Shown here piece after piece: positions 29,603-38,891 of a stretch of 64,000 nucleotides of DNA. The stretch's first letter is position 1. Every line of letters begins with the position of its first letter. The notes beneath the pieces were generated by a model that saw nothing but the letters and a program-made list of their open reading frames with translations, was not told the DNA's origin and made no database searches. A program made the translations under genes and the position numbers. Source of the DNA: Lentisphaeria bacterium (GTDB lineage: Bacteria > Verrucomicrobiota > Lentisphaeria > Victivallales > Victivallaceae); NCBI GenBank assembly GCA_022009855.1, contig CP091727.1, positions 1,488,001 through 1,552,000 of the forward strand, given 5' to 3'.

Positions 29603-30966
29603 ATGCGGAAAATTGCGGCGATTGGCCTGGTGGCATTGCTGTCGGGGGTGACAGTGACGGGAAATGCGGCGGAGCCGGTTCCTGCCCGGGACCTGAGGAA
29701 GGTTGAGATCCGCAGGCCGATGGAGTGTACCGTGCGCGGCGGGCTGCCGAATTTCTGTCGCAAACTTCGTGCGGGGGAGCCGGTACGCATCGCCTACTTC
29801 GGCGGCAGCATTACCGCGCAGAACGGTTGGCGGCCGCAGAGTCTGGAGTATTTCCGCTCGCTTTCTCCGAGCCGGAAAGCGGAGCAGATTCATGCCGCGA
29901 TCGGGGGAACCGGTTCCGAGCTCGGGGCGTTTCGGCTGGAGCAGGATGTGCTTCGTCACAAGCCGGACCTGGTATTTGTGGAGTTTGCGGTCAATGATTC
30001 CGGAGCGTCGCCTTACCGGATTCGGCAGTCGATGGAGGGAATCGTCCGTCATATCTGGAAGGTGCTGCCGGAGACGGATATCTGCTTTATCTACACGGTG
30101 ACTGCGGCCAACATTCCCGACCTGCTGGCGGGCAAGGCGAAACGCTCGACCAGTACGATGGAGGAGGTGGCGGATCACTACGGAATCGCCTCGGTGAGCT
30201 TTGAGCCGGAGATCGCCCGGCTGGTCAGGGAGGGGCGTCTGGTGATGCGGAGCGGCAATCAGGGGCTGACGCGAGTCTCCGGAGAGGCGTTGAATCTGGA
30301 TTCGGACATCGCGGTGGACAAGGAAGGGAAAATTCCGTTTTCGAAGGATGGGGTTCATCCCTACCAGAATACCGGACATGTGATCTACACCGGAATTCTC
30401 AAACGTGCCTTCGAGAAGCTTGCCGGAACGGGAAAGCCGGGGCCGCATGTACCGCTGCCCGCGCCGATGGTGAAGGACAACTTTGAGAACGCGGTGATGC
30501 TTCCGGCGGACGGGCCCGGGGTCGGCTTTTCCGGACCGGTGGAAAAACTTTCGCTGGATCAGGCTCCCGCGAAACTTTTCAGGAATCGAGCTCCCGGGTG
30601 CGTCAAACTCTCTCCCGGCGGTGCGTTGGAGTTTCAATTCCGGGGACGAAACTCAATCTCTACACGCTGCTCGGCCCCGGTTGCGGGGTACTGGAAATCA
30701 CTCTTGACGGGAAGACATTCCAGCGTCGCCTCATCGATCCGTACTGTACCTATTATCGGCTGAATTCGGTTGGTGTCGGGGACGATCTTGATCCGGATAT
30801 GATTCATACGGTGAGGATTCGACTGCTGGATGAGAGGCCGGATAAACGCTCCATTCTGTTTGAGCGGAATCGGGCAGATTACGATAAAAATCCGACGAAA
30901 TACCAGCCGATCGATGCCTATATCGGGGCACTTCTGCTTGTGGGAGAAGTTGTCGCGAAGAAGTGA
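29603..30966 (+). CDS. Exported SGNH/GDSL hydrolase (one frameshift)
   Basis: An N-terminal signal peptide (MRKIAAIGLVALLSGVTVTGNAAEP) indicates export. The SGNH core has block I AYFGGSITAQNGW (nucleophile Ser), AIGGTGSELGA, block III EFAVNDSG and the DxxH pair in DGVHPYQNTGH. A beta-rich C-terminal domain follows (LLGPGCGVLEITLDGKTFQRRLIDPY). Likely role: an esterase removing acetyl or other acyl groups from polysaccharide outside the cytoplasm. The frame shifts by -1 near 30645. GGAGGAG precedes the ATG. A 10-bp perfect palindrome (GACATCTTCC/GGAAGATGTC, 30967-30986) directly follows the stop, and then the repeat region begins. Confidence 0.8.
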
Positions 30967-30989
30967 GACATCTTCCGGAAGATGTCGGA

Positions 30990-31265
30990 ATTCATCAAGT
31001 GCAACCAGTGCCGCGAGCACTTCCCTCTCGGCTTGGCCTGCGCTCATGTTAAGCGCCGCGAGCACCTCCTCTCGGTTTGTCCCGCGCATTAGTCAAGCGC
31101 GGTCATCGCCGCGAGCGGAATTTCCGCAGCGACTTTGCGTTCTCACGGGGTACGCGTCCTGCGCCGCGAGTGGAATTTCCACCGTACCCCGGTCTTCTCG
31201 CGGGCACAAGCGCGGTCATCGCCGCGAGCGGAATTTCCGCAGCGACTTTGCGTTCTCACGGGCAC
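30990..31265 (+). repeat. Run of degenerate hairpin units in front of repeat copy A
   Basis: Five or six units of 45-65 nt follow each other. Each starts near GCCGCGAG and most end with TTCTC(A/G)CGGG, which is complementary to the start (CCGCGAG/CTCGCGG), enclosing a small variable palindrome such as CGGAATTTCCG (31092 and 31224 regions) or TGGAATTTCCA. The units are joined by GCACAAGCGCGGT. No coding function is apparent. Confidence 0.7.
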
Positions 31266-31496
31266 AAGCGCGGTGAGCGCCGCGAGCGCATGTGAGAGGA
31301 CTGCTTTGCGTTCCGCAAAGCAGCAAGGAGCGATTGCGACGCAGTCGAACGGAGTCGAGCGGAGCCGCTCCGGCGATTGAGGAGTTGGCGGGCGAAGCCC
31401 GACAAGTAAGGCCCGCGAGGGCCGCATGCGGATTCGTATCAACCGACTTCTGCCTTCTCGCGGGCAGGGAGGTCTGGAGGGCGCCCGGCCCTCCAG
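31266..31496 (+). repeat. Dispersed multi-hairpin repeat, copy A
   Basis: This 231-nt copy is nearly identical to copy B (34152-34382) and close to copy C (63237-63465). In order it holds: GCATGTGAGA; a 10-bp hairpin CTGCTTTGCG-TTC-CGCAAAGCAG; GGAGC-C-GCTCC; CGGGC-GAA-GCCCG; GGCCC-GCGA-GGGCC; and a final 9-bp stem CTGGAGGGC-5 nt-GCCCTCCAG (31474-31496). It is followed by about 100 nt matching the spacer of the other arrays, then by the Rhs reading frame. Confidence 0.85.
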
Positions 31497-31599
31497 CTCC
31501 CATATCTTCGGTCTTGCCGCGGCAGCCTGCTTGTCTCCCTCGCTCCCGCCCGCGTCCCGCAGAAGCCGGAACTTCTCGCTCCGGTACTGTCTTTCCGCG

Positions 31600-33422
31600 G
31601 CGAATCAGCTGACCGATTATGTGTACGACGAGACCGGGCTGCTGCGTGAAATACTGTCGAAATACCGTGGAGAGGAGAAGGTAGACCGGAAGATTGCCCG
31701 TGAGTATGACGCGCTGGACCGGCTGGTCAAGGTGACTTATGATGGTCGCGATGTCGAGACCTATTCCTACGATTCCTGGGGGAAGGTGATCTCGTCGAGC
31801 CGGAACGGGCGGAAAGCGAGCTACCGCTATGACTACTTTGGGCGGCTTGTGGAGAAAAACGAAGATGGCGTCATCACGCGGAGCAGTTACAATGCGTGGG
31901 GGCAGCGCACCGGGCGGGAGACGGTGAATGGTTCGCTGAAACTGACGGAAACGCGGGAATACGACGCGCTGGGGCGGCTGTCGAAGATCAGGAACGGCAG
32001 CGGCGGCGAACTGACCTACCACTATGACAACTTGAACCGGCTTGTGAAACAGACGGTGAACGGCGTTCCGGTGGAATACAGCTATGACAAATACGGCCGC
32101 CTGGTGCGCAAGGCGCTGATGGGGTTCAGCGGTTCTCCTGCGGTGTCAGAGCTGAAATACTTCTATGATCCGGATGGGACGATCATTGCCCGCGAAGTGA
32201 ACGGCGTGCGTCAGGCGTACAAGTACGACCGTCGCGGACAGCTGCTGGAAGTTGTCGGTCAGGAGCGCTATGCCTACGATCCGGCCGGGAATATCCTGTC
32301 GAAGACGGTGAACGGAGTGACCACCACCTATCGTTACGACCGTGCGAACCAGCTGGTAAGCTCTGAAACCGAAGGAAAAGTGACGAAATATGCCTATGAC
32401 GCCGCCGGCCGGCTTGTAAAAGAGGGAAACAAGAGTTATACTTATGCCTGGTTGGATAAGCTGGTGTCGGTTTCGGAGGCGGGCAAAGTGTCGGCGAACT
32501 TCAGTTACCACCTCGATGGCCAGATCGCAGGCGTGACCTATGCGGACGGCCGCCGTGAAAACTATCTGTGGGACGGGCTCGCCCTGATCCACCGTGACGG
32601 CACGGAACTTCTGAATGAACCAGCGGTAACCGGCGGCAACCCGGTGCTCTCCGGCGACAAGGTGCTCTTCAACGACATGCTGGGGAACACGCTGGGAGTG
32701 AAGGGGAAGAATGCTTACCAGCCGATCAAGATGACCGCCTTCGGCGAAAGCGACAACGTGGACGCCTTCTTCACCGGCAAGCCGCTGGTGGGCGAACTCG
32801 GCTACGCTTTCCTCTTCCGCAACTACCGCCCCGAACAGGGCAAATGGCAGACCGCCGACCCCTCGGCTACCCCGATGGCTGGAACAATTTCGCGTATGTG
32901 AATAATTGGGTAATATTTTCCATAGATCCTCTTGGTACTGTCATAGTTGTAAATGGCAGTGATGAATACAAGGCGTCAGTTCAAGCTGCTCTTGACCAAA
33001 TGAATTCAACTCCCACAGGAGCTGCTATACTTAAACAATTGAATGAATCATCAAATACTCACACAATTTCTCAGGGATCCAATTCATGTACTCCTGAGAA
33101 TATCATAAATGCCACAAATAACACGGGTGCAAATACATCTGTTTCTTATGATCCTTCAGTGACGAGTGTTGAGGGATGGGATCGTCCTTCGTGGGCAGGA
33201 CTAGCTCACGAATTAGTTCATTCTTCGGAGGCTGACTTGGGAAAAATAGATCTGTTACCTGATTCCGGATCGGGAATTTCTAATGCCGAAATAAGCGCTT
33301 GCACAGAGACAAATCGAATGTTGAAAGAAAATGACCCTGATGCCACAATGAGGACTAAATACGGCAACAAACCATTGCCTCCGGGGGCCATTAATCCTGT
33401 TCCCAAACCACGTCCAGAATAG
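31600..33422 (+). pseudogene. 5'-truncated Rhs/YD-repeat polymorphic toxin with M91-like metallopeptidase tip (one frameshift)
   Basis: Repeated YD motifs (REYDALDRLVKVTYDG, YRYDYFGRLVEKNEDG, YRYDRANQLVSSETEG, YAYDAAGRLVKEG) form the shell segment. It ends at the Rhs core-like border YAFLFRNYRPEQGKWQTADPLGYPDGWNN, where the frame changes near 32868. The tip of about 180 residues is much more AT-rich and contains DRPSWAGLAHELVHSS, an HExxH zinc motif, then EISACTETN and RTKYGNKPLPPG, the pattern of NleD/M91-type effector peptidases. The N-terminal half of a normal Rhs protein is missing: upstream the frame runs straight into repeat copy A. It may be an orphan tip cassette rather than a working full-length toxin. 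Confidence 0.75.
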
Positions 33423-33432
33423 GAGTAGATCT

Positions 33433-34038
33433 ATGAGAAAACTGCTTATTATTGGAATGATAGCAATGATTAATGTTTTCGCAGATGAACGGCTGGGATT
33501 TGATTTTTCTGAATTTGATGGAATTGACGATCAAATATTATTATTGTCTCGTGATAAAGACGTTCTTGCTGTGACTAGAAGAGAGGTTGATCGACTAGTA
33601 GCAAGCTGGAAGCAAAGGGATCTTCGAAAGAAATCTTTAATTTTACTTAAAAAGGCAAATTTCAACACTTTAGAATCCGGAAAAATTGTGGTTGTCGAAT
33701 GGGGTGGCGGAGGGCTTGGATATCGGGCTCTTTACTTGTCTAAACGAATTTTCTATATTAGGGAATTGGGTGATCAGTTGAAAATAGATGAGATATTAGT
33801 AAAAGATTCGTTAAAGCTGAAAGAAGATATTCACGCTATCATTGAGATACTTAAGAAGGACAGTGATTATATAGGAAACATTTCAGGATTCAGCTTTGAT
33901 ACCCAGACATACTTCTTAACTTTTCTTAATGAAAAAGAAATAAAAAAATCAATTATCATATCTGGTTCATCTGTTATTAAGATTAAAAAAAGGATATGTC
34001 AGCGAATGAGAGGAATACTATATCTCTCTGGGATCTGA
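33433..34038 (+). CDS. Candidate immunity protein for the Rhs metallopeptidase toxin
   Basis: This 201-residue, AT-rich gene begins 10 bases after the Rhs stop with a perfect AGGAG 7 bases before its ATG. It has a likely signal peptide (MRKLLIIGMIAMINVFA, then DERLG), so the product may act in the periplasm. The rest is charged and rich in Lys, Ile and Leu with no motif I know. Position directly behind a toxin tip is the standard place for an immunity gene; function is inferred from that alone. An A7 run near 33985 may hide a frame error that would end the protein earlier (..KIKKGYVSE). Confidence 0.55.
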   Translation: MRKLLIIGMIAMINVFADERLGFDFSEFDGIDDQILLLSRDKDVLAVTRREVDRLVASWKQRDLRKKSLILLKKANFNTLESGKIVVVEWGGGGLGYRALYLSKRIFYIRELGDQLKIDEILVKDSLKLKEDIHAIIEILKKDSDYIGNISGFSFDTQTYFLTFLNEKEIKKSIIISGSSVIKIKKRICQRMRGILYLSGI

Positions 34039-34151
34039 TTATGATGATCAAAGAAAATTGCAAACTTAGTCCTGAAAGTGGGGCGTGATTAAAAGTCTTT
34101 TTTATTGAAGTCCCTGAAGCATGTCTCTGCGGCTTTGACCGCGCACTGTTC

Positions 34152-34382
34152 AGCGCGGTCAGCGCCGCGAGCGCATGTGAGAGAACTGCTTTGCGTTCCG
34201 CAAAGCAGCAAGGAGCAATTGCGACGCAGTCGAACGGAGTCGAGCGGAGCCGCTCCGGCGATTGAGGAGTTGGCGGGCGAAGCCCGACAAGTAAGGCCCG
34301 TGAGGGCCGCGTGCGGATTCGTATCAACCGACTCCTGGCCTTCTCACGGGCGGGGAGGTCTGGAGGGCGCCCGGCCCTCCAG
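34152..34382 (+). repeat. Dispersed multi-hairpin repeat, copy B
   Basis: The copy is 231 nt, the same length and hairpin order as copy A, with only scattered substitutions. It lies 114 nt after the candidate immunity gene and leads into a tandem array. Confidence 0.85.
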
Positions 34383-34835
34383 CTCCTCCGAGCGTCAAAT
34401 TCTCGCGGAAGTTCGCATTCCGCCTCCCTTCCGAGCGCGCACCGCAGAAGTCGGAAATTCCCGCTTCGGTACCGCTTTTTCCCATCGAAGAGGGCTGGAG
34501 GGCGTCAGGCCCTCCAGCTCCCCGAGCATCAAATCCTCGCGGAAGTTTGAATATCCATCTCCGCCCTGACCGCGTCCCGCAGAAGTCGGAATTTCCCGCT
34601 CTGGTTTTGCCCTCCCCCCATCCGAAGAGGTCTGGAGGGCGTCAGGCCCTCCAGCTCCCCGAGCATCAAATCCTTGCGGAAGTTCAAATATCCATCTCGC
34701 CCCGACCGCGTCCCGCAGAAATCGGAAGTTGCTGATCGGGCCGTGCTCCTCCCTTGCGAAGAGGTCTGGAGGGCGTCAGGCCCTCCAGCACCCGCGAGCA
34801 TCAAATCCTTGCGGAAGTTCAATCTCCCGCCTCCC
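34360..34835 (+). repeat. Tandem array of ~135-nt palindrome units after copy B
   Basis: The hairpin CTGGAGGGC-5 nt-GCCCTCCAG occurs at 34360-34382, 34495-34517 (first base pair kept), 34632-34654 and 34766-34788, at spacings of 135, 137 and 134. Between them a related spacer recurs with GAGCATCAAATCC, GCGGAAGTT and CGCAGAARTCGGAA. The stretch from 34039 to 34871 holds no gene I can support; open frames through it are repeat translations. Confidence 0.85.
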
Positions 34836-34871
34836 TCCCGCGTTTTGTTTTTGCTCCGGATCGTTGAAAAT

Positions 34872-34899
34872 TTGCAATCAACCGTCAAAATGCTATAGT
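34872..34899 (+). promoter_or_regulatory. Sigma70-type promoter of the second SGNH hydrolase
   Basis: TTGCAA (34872-34877) and TATAGT (34894-34899), spacer 16. Confidence 0.65.
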
Positions 34900-34930
34900 A
34901 AAGCATGAAGAGGAACAGGGAGAGAAAAGG

Positions 34931-36022
34931 ATGGAAACTTCTCAGAAGAAATATGATCCGGCGATGGCGTATACGGCGGTGGCACTGCCGCCGGCACGCT
35001 GGAGCAACTGCGACGAAGCCCCGTTTGAACTGGAGGGATTCGCTTTTCGGAAACCGGGCGAACCACTGAGGCGACTGCCGGAGTCGCGCCCGGACCGTGA
35101 ATTTTCCGAGGCGGTCGATGTCTATGCCGATCATGCCGCGGGCGGCGTGCTGCGCTTCCGCTCGGATACGCCGTTTATCGCCGTACGGGCAACCGTTACC
35201 TGCCATAACAATTCCGCCGATATCATGAGCATCGGCCGCTCCGGATTCGACCTCTATATGGATGGGGCGTTCATCGCCGTCACCCGGAAGAATTACGATG
35301 AGTTGAGTTTCCCCACCCACTCCTTCGCCGCCGTGTTGACTCCTCCGCCGGAGCCGGAGCGGAAGATGCACGAGTTCGAACTCTATTTCCCGCTTTATGC
35401 ACGGGTGGATTTCTTCGAGATCGGGGTTGCACCGGAGGCGCGGGTGGAACCGCCGCGGCCGCGAAGGAACCCGCACCCCGTGGTGTTCTACGGTACCAGC
35501 ATCATCCACGGCTGCTGTGCTTCCCGGCCCGGACTGGCGGAGACCGCGCAACTGGCGCGACTGCTCGACCGGCCCGTGCTGAACTTCGGCTTCGCCGGTT
35601 CGGCGAAGGGGGAGCCGGAGGTGGCGGAAACCATCGCCGAAGTGAAGACGCCGGCACTCTTCCTGCTCGATTACGATGCGAACGTCGATCTTGACCGGCT
35701 GGAACAGACGCTGCCGCGCTTTACCGACATCCTGCGCGAACGCCACCCGGCGGTGCCGATCGTGACGATTTCGCAGCTGCGGATTCCGGCGGAACGGGAG
35801 GCGAATTCCGCGGATCGGCTCCGGCGAAGCGCAATCCACCGCGCCAACTGCGAACGGCGTCGGGCGATGGGCGACGAAGCGGTCTACTTCCTCGACGGCT
35901 TCGATCTTCTGGGCGAAACCTTCGCGGAGTGCTTCGTCGACGCCGTTCACCCCAACGATGTGGGATTTCTGCGGGTGTCGGAGAAGCTCGCTGCCTTCCT
36001 GCGCGAAATCCGGCTGGCCTGA
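34931..36022 (+). CDS. SGNH hydrolase with GxDLY-type N-terminal domain
   Basis: This intact 363-residue protein lacks a signal peptide. The N-terminal beta-rich domain contains the GFDLYMDG signature of the GxDLY domain that precedes SGNH esterases. The catalytic domain has VVFYGTSIIHGCCASRPG (nucleophile Ser in the GTSI block), LNFGFAGSAKGEPEVA (block II), LLDYDANVD (block III-like) and DAVHPND (Asp and His). Likely an esterase acting on acylated sugars. The start ATG is preceded by GGAGAG. It converges with lpxB on the other strand with only 9 bases between, and its promoter follows the repeat array. Confidence 0.82.
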   Translation: METSQKKYDPAMAYTAVALPPARWSNCDEAPFELEGFAFRKPGEPLRRLPESRPDREFSEAVDVYADHAAGGVLRFRSDTPFIAVRATVTCHNNSADIMSIGRSGFDLYMDGAFIAVTRKNYDELSFPTHSFAAVLTPPPEPERKMHEFELYFPLYARVDFFEIGVAPEARVEPPRPRRNPHPVVFYGTSIIHGCCASRPGLAETAQLARLLDRPVLNFGFAGSAKGEPEVAETIAEVKTPALFLLDYDANVDLDRLEQTLPRFTDILRERHPAVPIVTISQLRIPAEREANSADRLRRSAIHRANCERRRAMGDEAVYFLDGFDLLGETFAECFVDAVHPNDVGFLRVSEKLAAFLREIRLA

Positions 36023-36031
36023 CGCCGCCGG

Positions 36032-37183
36032 TCAGAGATCGTAACAGGCGAGCGCGGCCTGGCGGGCGGCGCTGGAACTCTTCGGCTTGAGGAGTTTGCG
36101 GACCTCCTCCATTCCCGCTTCGACTTCGGCGCGGCGCTCGCCGCCGGGCAGAATGCGTTCCACTGCCGGAACCAGTTCTTTCGGGGCGAAATGGTGCTGA
36201 AGAAACTCCTCGTAGATGGTGCGGTTGGCGATGATATTCACCATCGTGAAATAACCGCGGTAGAGGCGGACCACCAGCGAGGCGAGCAGAATGGTGACCC
36301 AGTTGAGTTTGTATCCGACCACCAGCGGGAGTCCGGCGATGGCCGATTCCACTGTGACGGTACCGCTGGCGGCGAGGCCGGTTCCGGCCCGCTGCTGCCA
36401 ATAAGGGGTGTCGGCACAGCTGATGTTGACGGTCGGTACATCGGGATGCTTCCGGCGGTATTCACCGTAGATTTCGTCGCAGAGCCGGGCGATCTTCTCC
36501 CTCGGCGCACTGAGATGAAACTTCAACTCCGGATGACGTTCCGCAAGCTGCGAAATCGTATCGAGCATCGGGCGCAGCAGAAAGTTGATCTCCATCGTGC
36601 GGCTGCCCGGCAGCAGCAGGAACTCCTCCGGAGAACGCTGAATTTCAGGATCACGGCGCTCCTCGACGATATCCACCAGCGGGTGGCCGACGAAGGTTGC
36701 CCGCAGCCGGGTCGGTGCGAACACCTCCTCCTCGAAGGGGAAGATCACCAGCATTTTCGTGCAGATTTTCGCCAGCACCGGGAGCCGCCATTTTCCCCAC
36801 ACCCAGAGGTGGGGGCAGACATACCAGACGACCGGAATCCGGTTCGCGTACATCATCAGCGCGAAGAGGAGGTTGAATCCGGGGTAGTCGATCAGCACGA
36901 CTTCGTCGGGACGCTCCTGCTTCGCGGCGCGGACCAGGCGGAAGAAGATGGCGACGAACGTGAAGATATGTTTCAGCACCTCGATCACACCGACGACGCC
37001 GAGTTCGGTCGAGTCGACCTTGAGATCGATGTCGGCCGCGGCCATCTGCGGGCCGCCCATCCCGGAAATCCGGACCGTGTCGCCCCGTTCCGCGGCGATG
37101 GCCCGCAGTTCACGGGCGAGCCGGGCACCGTAGAGGTCGCCGGAAGCCTCTCCGGCAAGAATCCATATCTTCTTCTCCGCCAT
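36032..37183 (-). CDS. lpxB: Lipid-A-disaccharide synthase
   Basis: LpxB joins UDP-diacylglucosamine and lipid X to form the lipid A disaccharide at the cytoplasmic face of the inner membrane. The 383-residue length and motifs fit: IWILAGEASGDLYGARLAREL, RISGMGGPQMAAA, ELGVVGVIEVLKH, LIDYPGFNLLFA, WYVCPHLWVWGKWR, FVGHPLVDIV, LLLPGSR and SGTVTVESAIAGLPLVVGYK. The frame is intact. It is the last gene of a minus-strand run with an LptF/G-like permease, a binding protein, dapB and a DUF4886 gene, and shows that the organism has an LPS outer membrane. Confidence 0.93.
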   Translation of the reverse strand: MAEKKIWILAGEASGDLYGARLARELRAIAAERGDTVRISGMGGPQMAAADIDLKVDSTELGVVGVIEVLKHIFTFVAIFFRLVRAAKQERPDEVVLIDYPGFNLLFALMMYANRIPVVWYVCPHLWVWGKWRLPVLAKICTKMLVIFPFEEEVFAPTRLRATFVGHPLVDIVEERRDPEIQRSPEEFLLLPGSRTMEINFLLRPMLDTISQLAERHPELKFHLSAPREKIARLCDEIYGEYRRKHPDVPTVNISCADTPYWQQRAGTGLAASGTVTVESAIAGLPLVVGYKLNWVTILLASLVVRLYRGYFTMVNIIANRTIYEEFLQHHFAPKELVPAVERILPGGERRAEVEAGMEEVRKLLKPKSSSAARQAALACYDL

Positions 37184-37188
37184 TCGCG

Positions 37189-38034
37189 TCAGCCCCGGTT
37201 GACCTGCTGGAACTCATCCACCGCCTGCTGCGCGGTCTCCTGGAGGAATTTGACGTCGGAATTGGCCAGTTCATCGGGAACCAGCCGGATCTCGCTGACC
37301 TTTTTCCCGTAGAGCATGGCGAACCAGACGCAGGCCTGAAGATACTGGCCCCGCGGATTGAGGTGAATGAGGTCGCGGTTGAGGTAGAGTTCTCCGGTGT
37401 CCGGATTTTTTCGCCAGGAGCACTGCCCGACCACGTCCCCCGCCTGGGGCGGCAGATCCGGCCAGGCGAGGGTGTCGATCAGGGCCGGATCGTAGTTGGC
37501 GAACTTGCGTTCGCTGTTGCGTCGGGTGAGCTGGACTGCGTAGCCGGAGGGAATGATCCGCAACTTGTAGTCACGTGCAAGTTTCGTGTAGTTCGCCGTG
37601 AGGCGCTCGTACATCTCGTCCTGCGAAATGCCCCATTCGCTGCCGGGGAGCAGTTGCGGATGGTCGGCCCGGTAGGCCCAGGTCTGCTGGATCACCACTT
37701 CCGCCCGGGGCGCGTGTTTTTTCACATAAGCGATGATGTTTCCGGCCCAGGGCTGGAAGGTTTCCGGCCGCCAGCTGTCGTGGCTGGCCTGCTGGATGGT
37801 GACCACATCCCAGGCGCGCAGTTCGAGAATCGAACGGAGTTTGCGTCCGCCCTGATAGATGCGGCAGCGCACATCGCGCTCTTCCGCTTCGATATAGCTC
37901 CAGTGGCGCGCCAGTTCACAGCCGCCGAAGTTGGCGCGTTCAAAATGGAGATCGCACCGGGCGGACTGAACCGCCGCCGGAAAGTAGAGTGCGAGGCTGT
38001 CGGTAAAACTGTTGCCGATGGTGAGAATGTTCAT
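37189..38034 (-). CDS. DUF4886/SGNH-type hydrolase
   Basis: The 281-residue protein begins ILTIGNSFTDSLALYF, the GNSFT block I of DUF4886 proteins (Ser nucleophile), with WDVVTIQQASHDS and a C-terminal DLIHLNPRGQYLQACVWFAML supplying Asp/His. There is no signal peptide. Probably an esterase on carbohydrate or glycan substrates; no specific substrate is suggested by neighbours. It ends 5 bases before lpxB and starts 18 bases after dapB, so it is part of the same transcription unit. The frame is intact. Confidence 0.78.
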   Translation of the reverse strand: MNILTIGNSFTDSLALYFPAAVQSARCDLHFERANFGGCELARHWSYIEAEERDVRCRIYQGGRKLRSILELRAWDVVTIQQASHDSWRPETFQPWAGNIIAYVKKHAPRAEVVIQQTWAYRADHPQLLPGSEWGISQDEMYERLTANYTKLARDYKLRIIPSGYAVQLTRRNSERKFANYDPALIDTLAWPDLPPQAGDVVGQCSWRKNPDTGELYLNRDLIHLNPRGQYLQACVWFAMLYGKKVSEIRLVPDELANSDVKFLQETAQQAVDEFQQVNRG

Positions 38035-38052
38035 TTGCTCTGCTCCTGAAAT

Positions 38053-38856
38053 TTATTTGAGGCCCAGGACATCCTGCATGTCGTAGAGGCCGGAATCCGC
38101 ATGGGTGAGAAATTCCGCCGCCCGGAGCGCCCCTTTTGCGAAGGTGTCCCGGCTGGATGCTTTGTGCGTGAGCTCAATTCGTTCTCCGTTGATGGCGAAG
38201 ACGACGGTGTGGTCGCCGACGACGTCGCCGCCGCGCAGCGAATGCATGCCGATCTCATGCTTCGACCGGGCGCCGACCATGCCCTCGCGACCGTGGCGGA
38301 CGTCGGTCGCGTAGTTCCAGCCGCGCGCGGCGCACACCTCTTCGGCGAGCCGCACCGCGGTGCCCGAGGGGGCGTCCTTCTTCTGATTGTGGTGCATTTC
38401 GATGATTTCGACATCGTAATCCGGCCCGAGAGTGCGCGCGGCCTCCCCCACCAGCTTGAAGAGCAGATTGACGCCGACGCTCATGTTGTAGGCCGAGACG
38501 ATCCGGCCGCCGCGTTCGGCAAGTTCGGCGAGTTCGCCCTTTTCCGCAGCAGAGAGCGCGGTGGTGCCGATGACGGCCGCGCAGTTGTTTTCCACCGCGA
38601 GCCGTACCGCTTCCATCACCCCGCCGGTGGCGAAGTCGATGATGGCGTCGGCATGTTTGACCAGTTCATCAAGATTGGCGGTGATCTTCACTCCGGCCTC
38701 GCCGCATCCGGCGACCAGTCCGGCATCTTCTCCGAGGAACGGAGATTCGACGAACTCAGTGGCTCCAGCCAGCTGAAATTCCGGATTCTCCATGACGTTT
38801 GCGACCAGCCTGCGGCCCATGCGGCCGGCGGCTCCAACGATGATGACTCTGGTCAT
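38053..38856 (-). CDS. dapB: 4-hydroxy-tetrahydrodipicolinate reductase
   Basis: DapB reduces the cyclic intermediate of the diaminopimelate/lysine pathway with NAD(P)H, feeding peptidoglycan and lysine. The Rossmann loop is VIIVGAAGRMGRRL, the middle motif AVIGTTALSAAEKG, and the active-site segment EIIEMHHNQKKDAPSGTA contains the conserved His-His and the Lys/SGTA substrate site. The 267-residue length fits. I chose the ATG at 38856 (preceded by AGGAAGG) over an upstream Met at 38883 that would add MQPHQEGSN. The frame is intact. Confidence 0.95.
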   Translation of the reverse strand: MTRVIIVGAAGRMGRRLVANVMENPEFQLAGATEFVESPFLGEDAGLVAGCGEAGVKITANLDELVKHADAIIDFATGGVMEAVRLAVENNCAAVIGTTALSAAEKGELAELAERGGRIVSAYNMSVGVNLLFKLVGEAARTLGPDYDVEIIEMHHNQKKDAPSGTAVRLAEEVCAARGWNYATDVRHGREGMVGARSKHEIGMHSLRGGDVVGDHTVVFAINGERIELTHKASSRDTFAKGALRAAEFLTHADSGLYDMQDVLGLK

Positions 38857-38891
38857 ATTCGATCCTTCCTGATGCGGTTGCATATTCCAAT

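Noticed and set aside
34360..34835. CRISPR array
   Set aside because: The repeat period is about 135 nt with related, not unique, spacers, and no cas gene is in the window.
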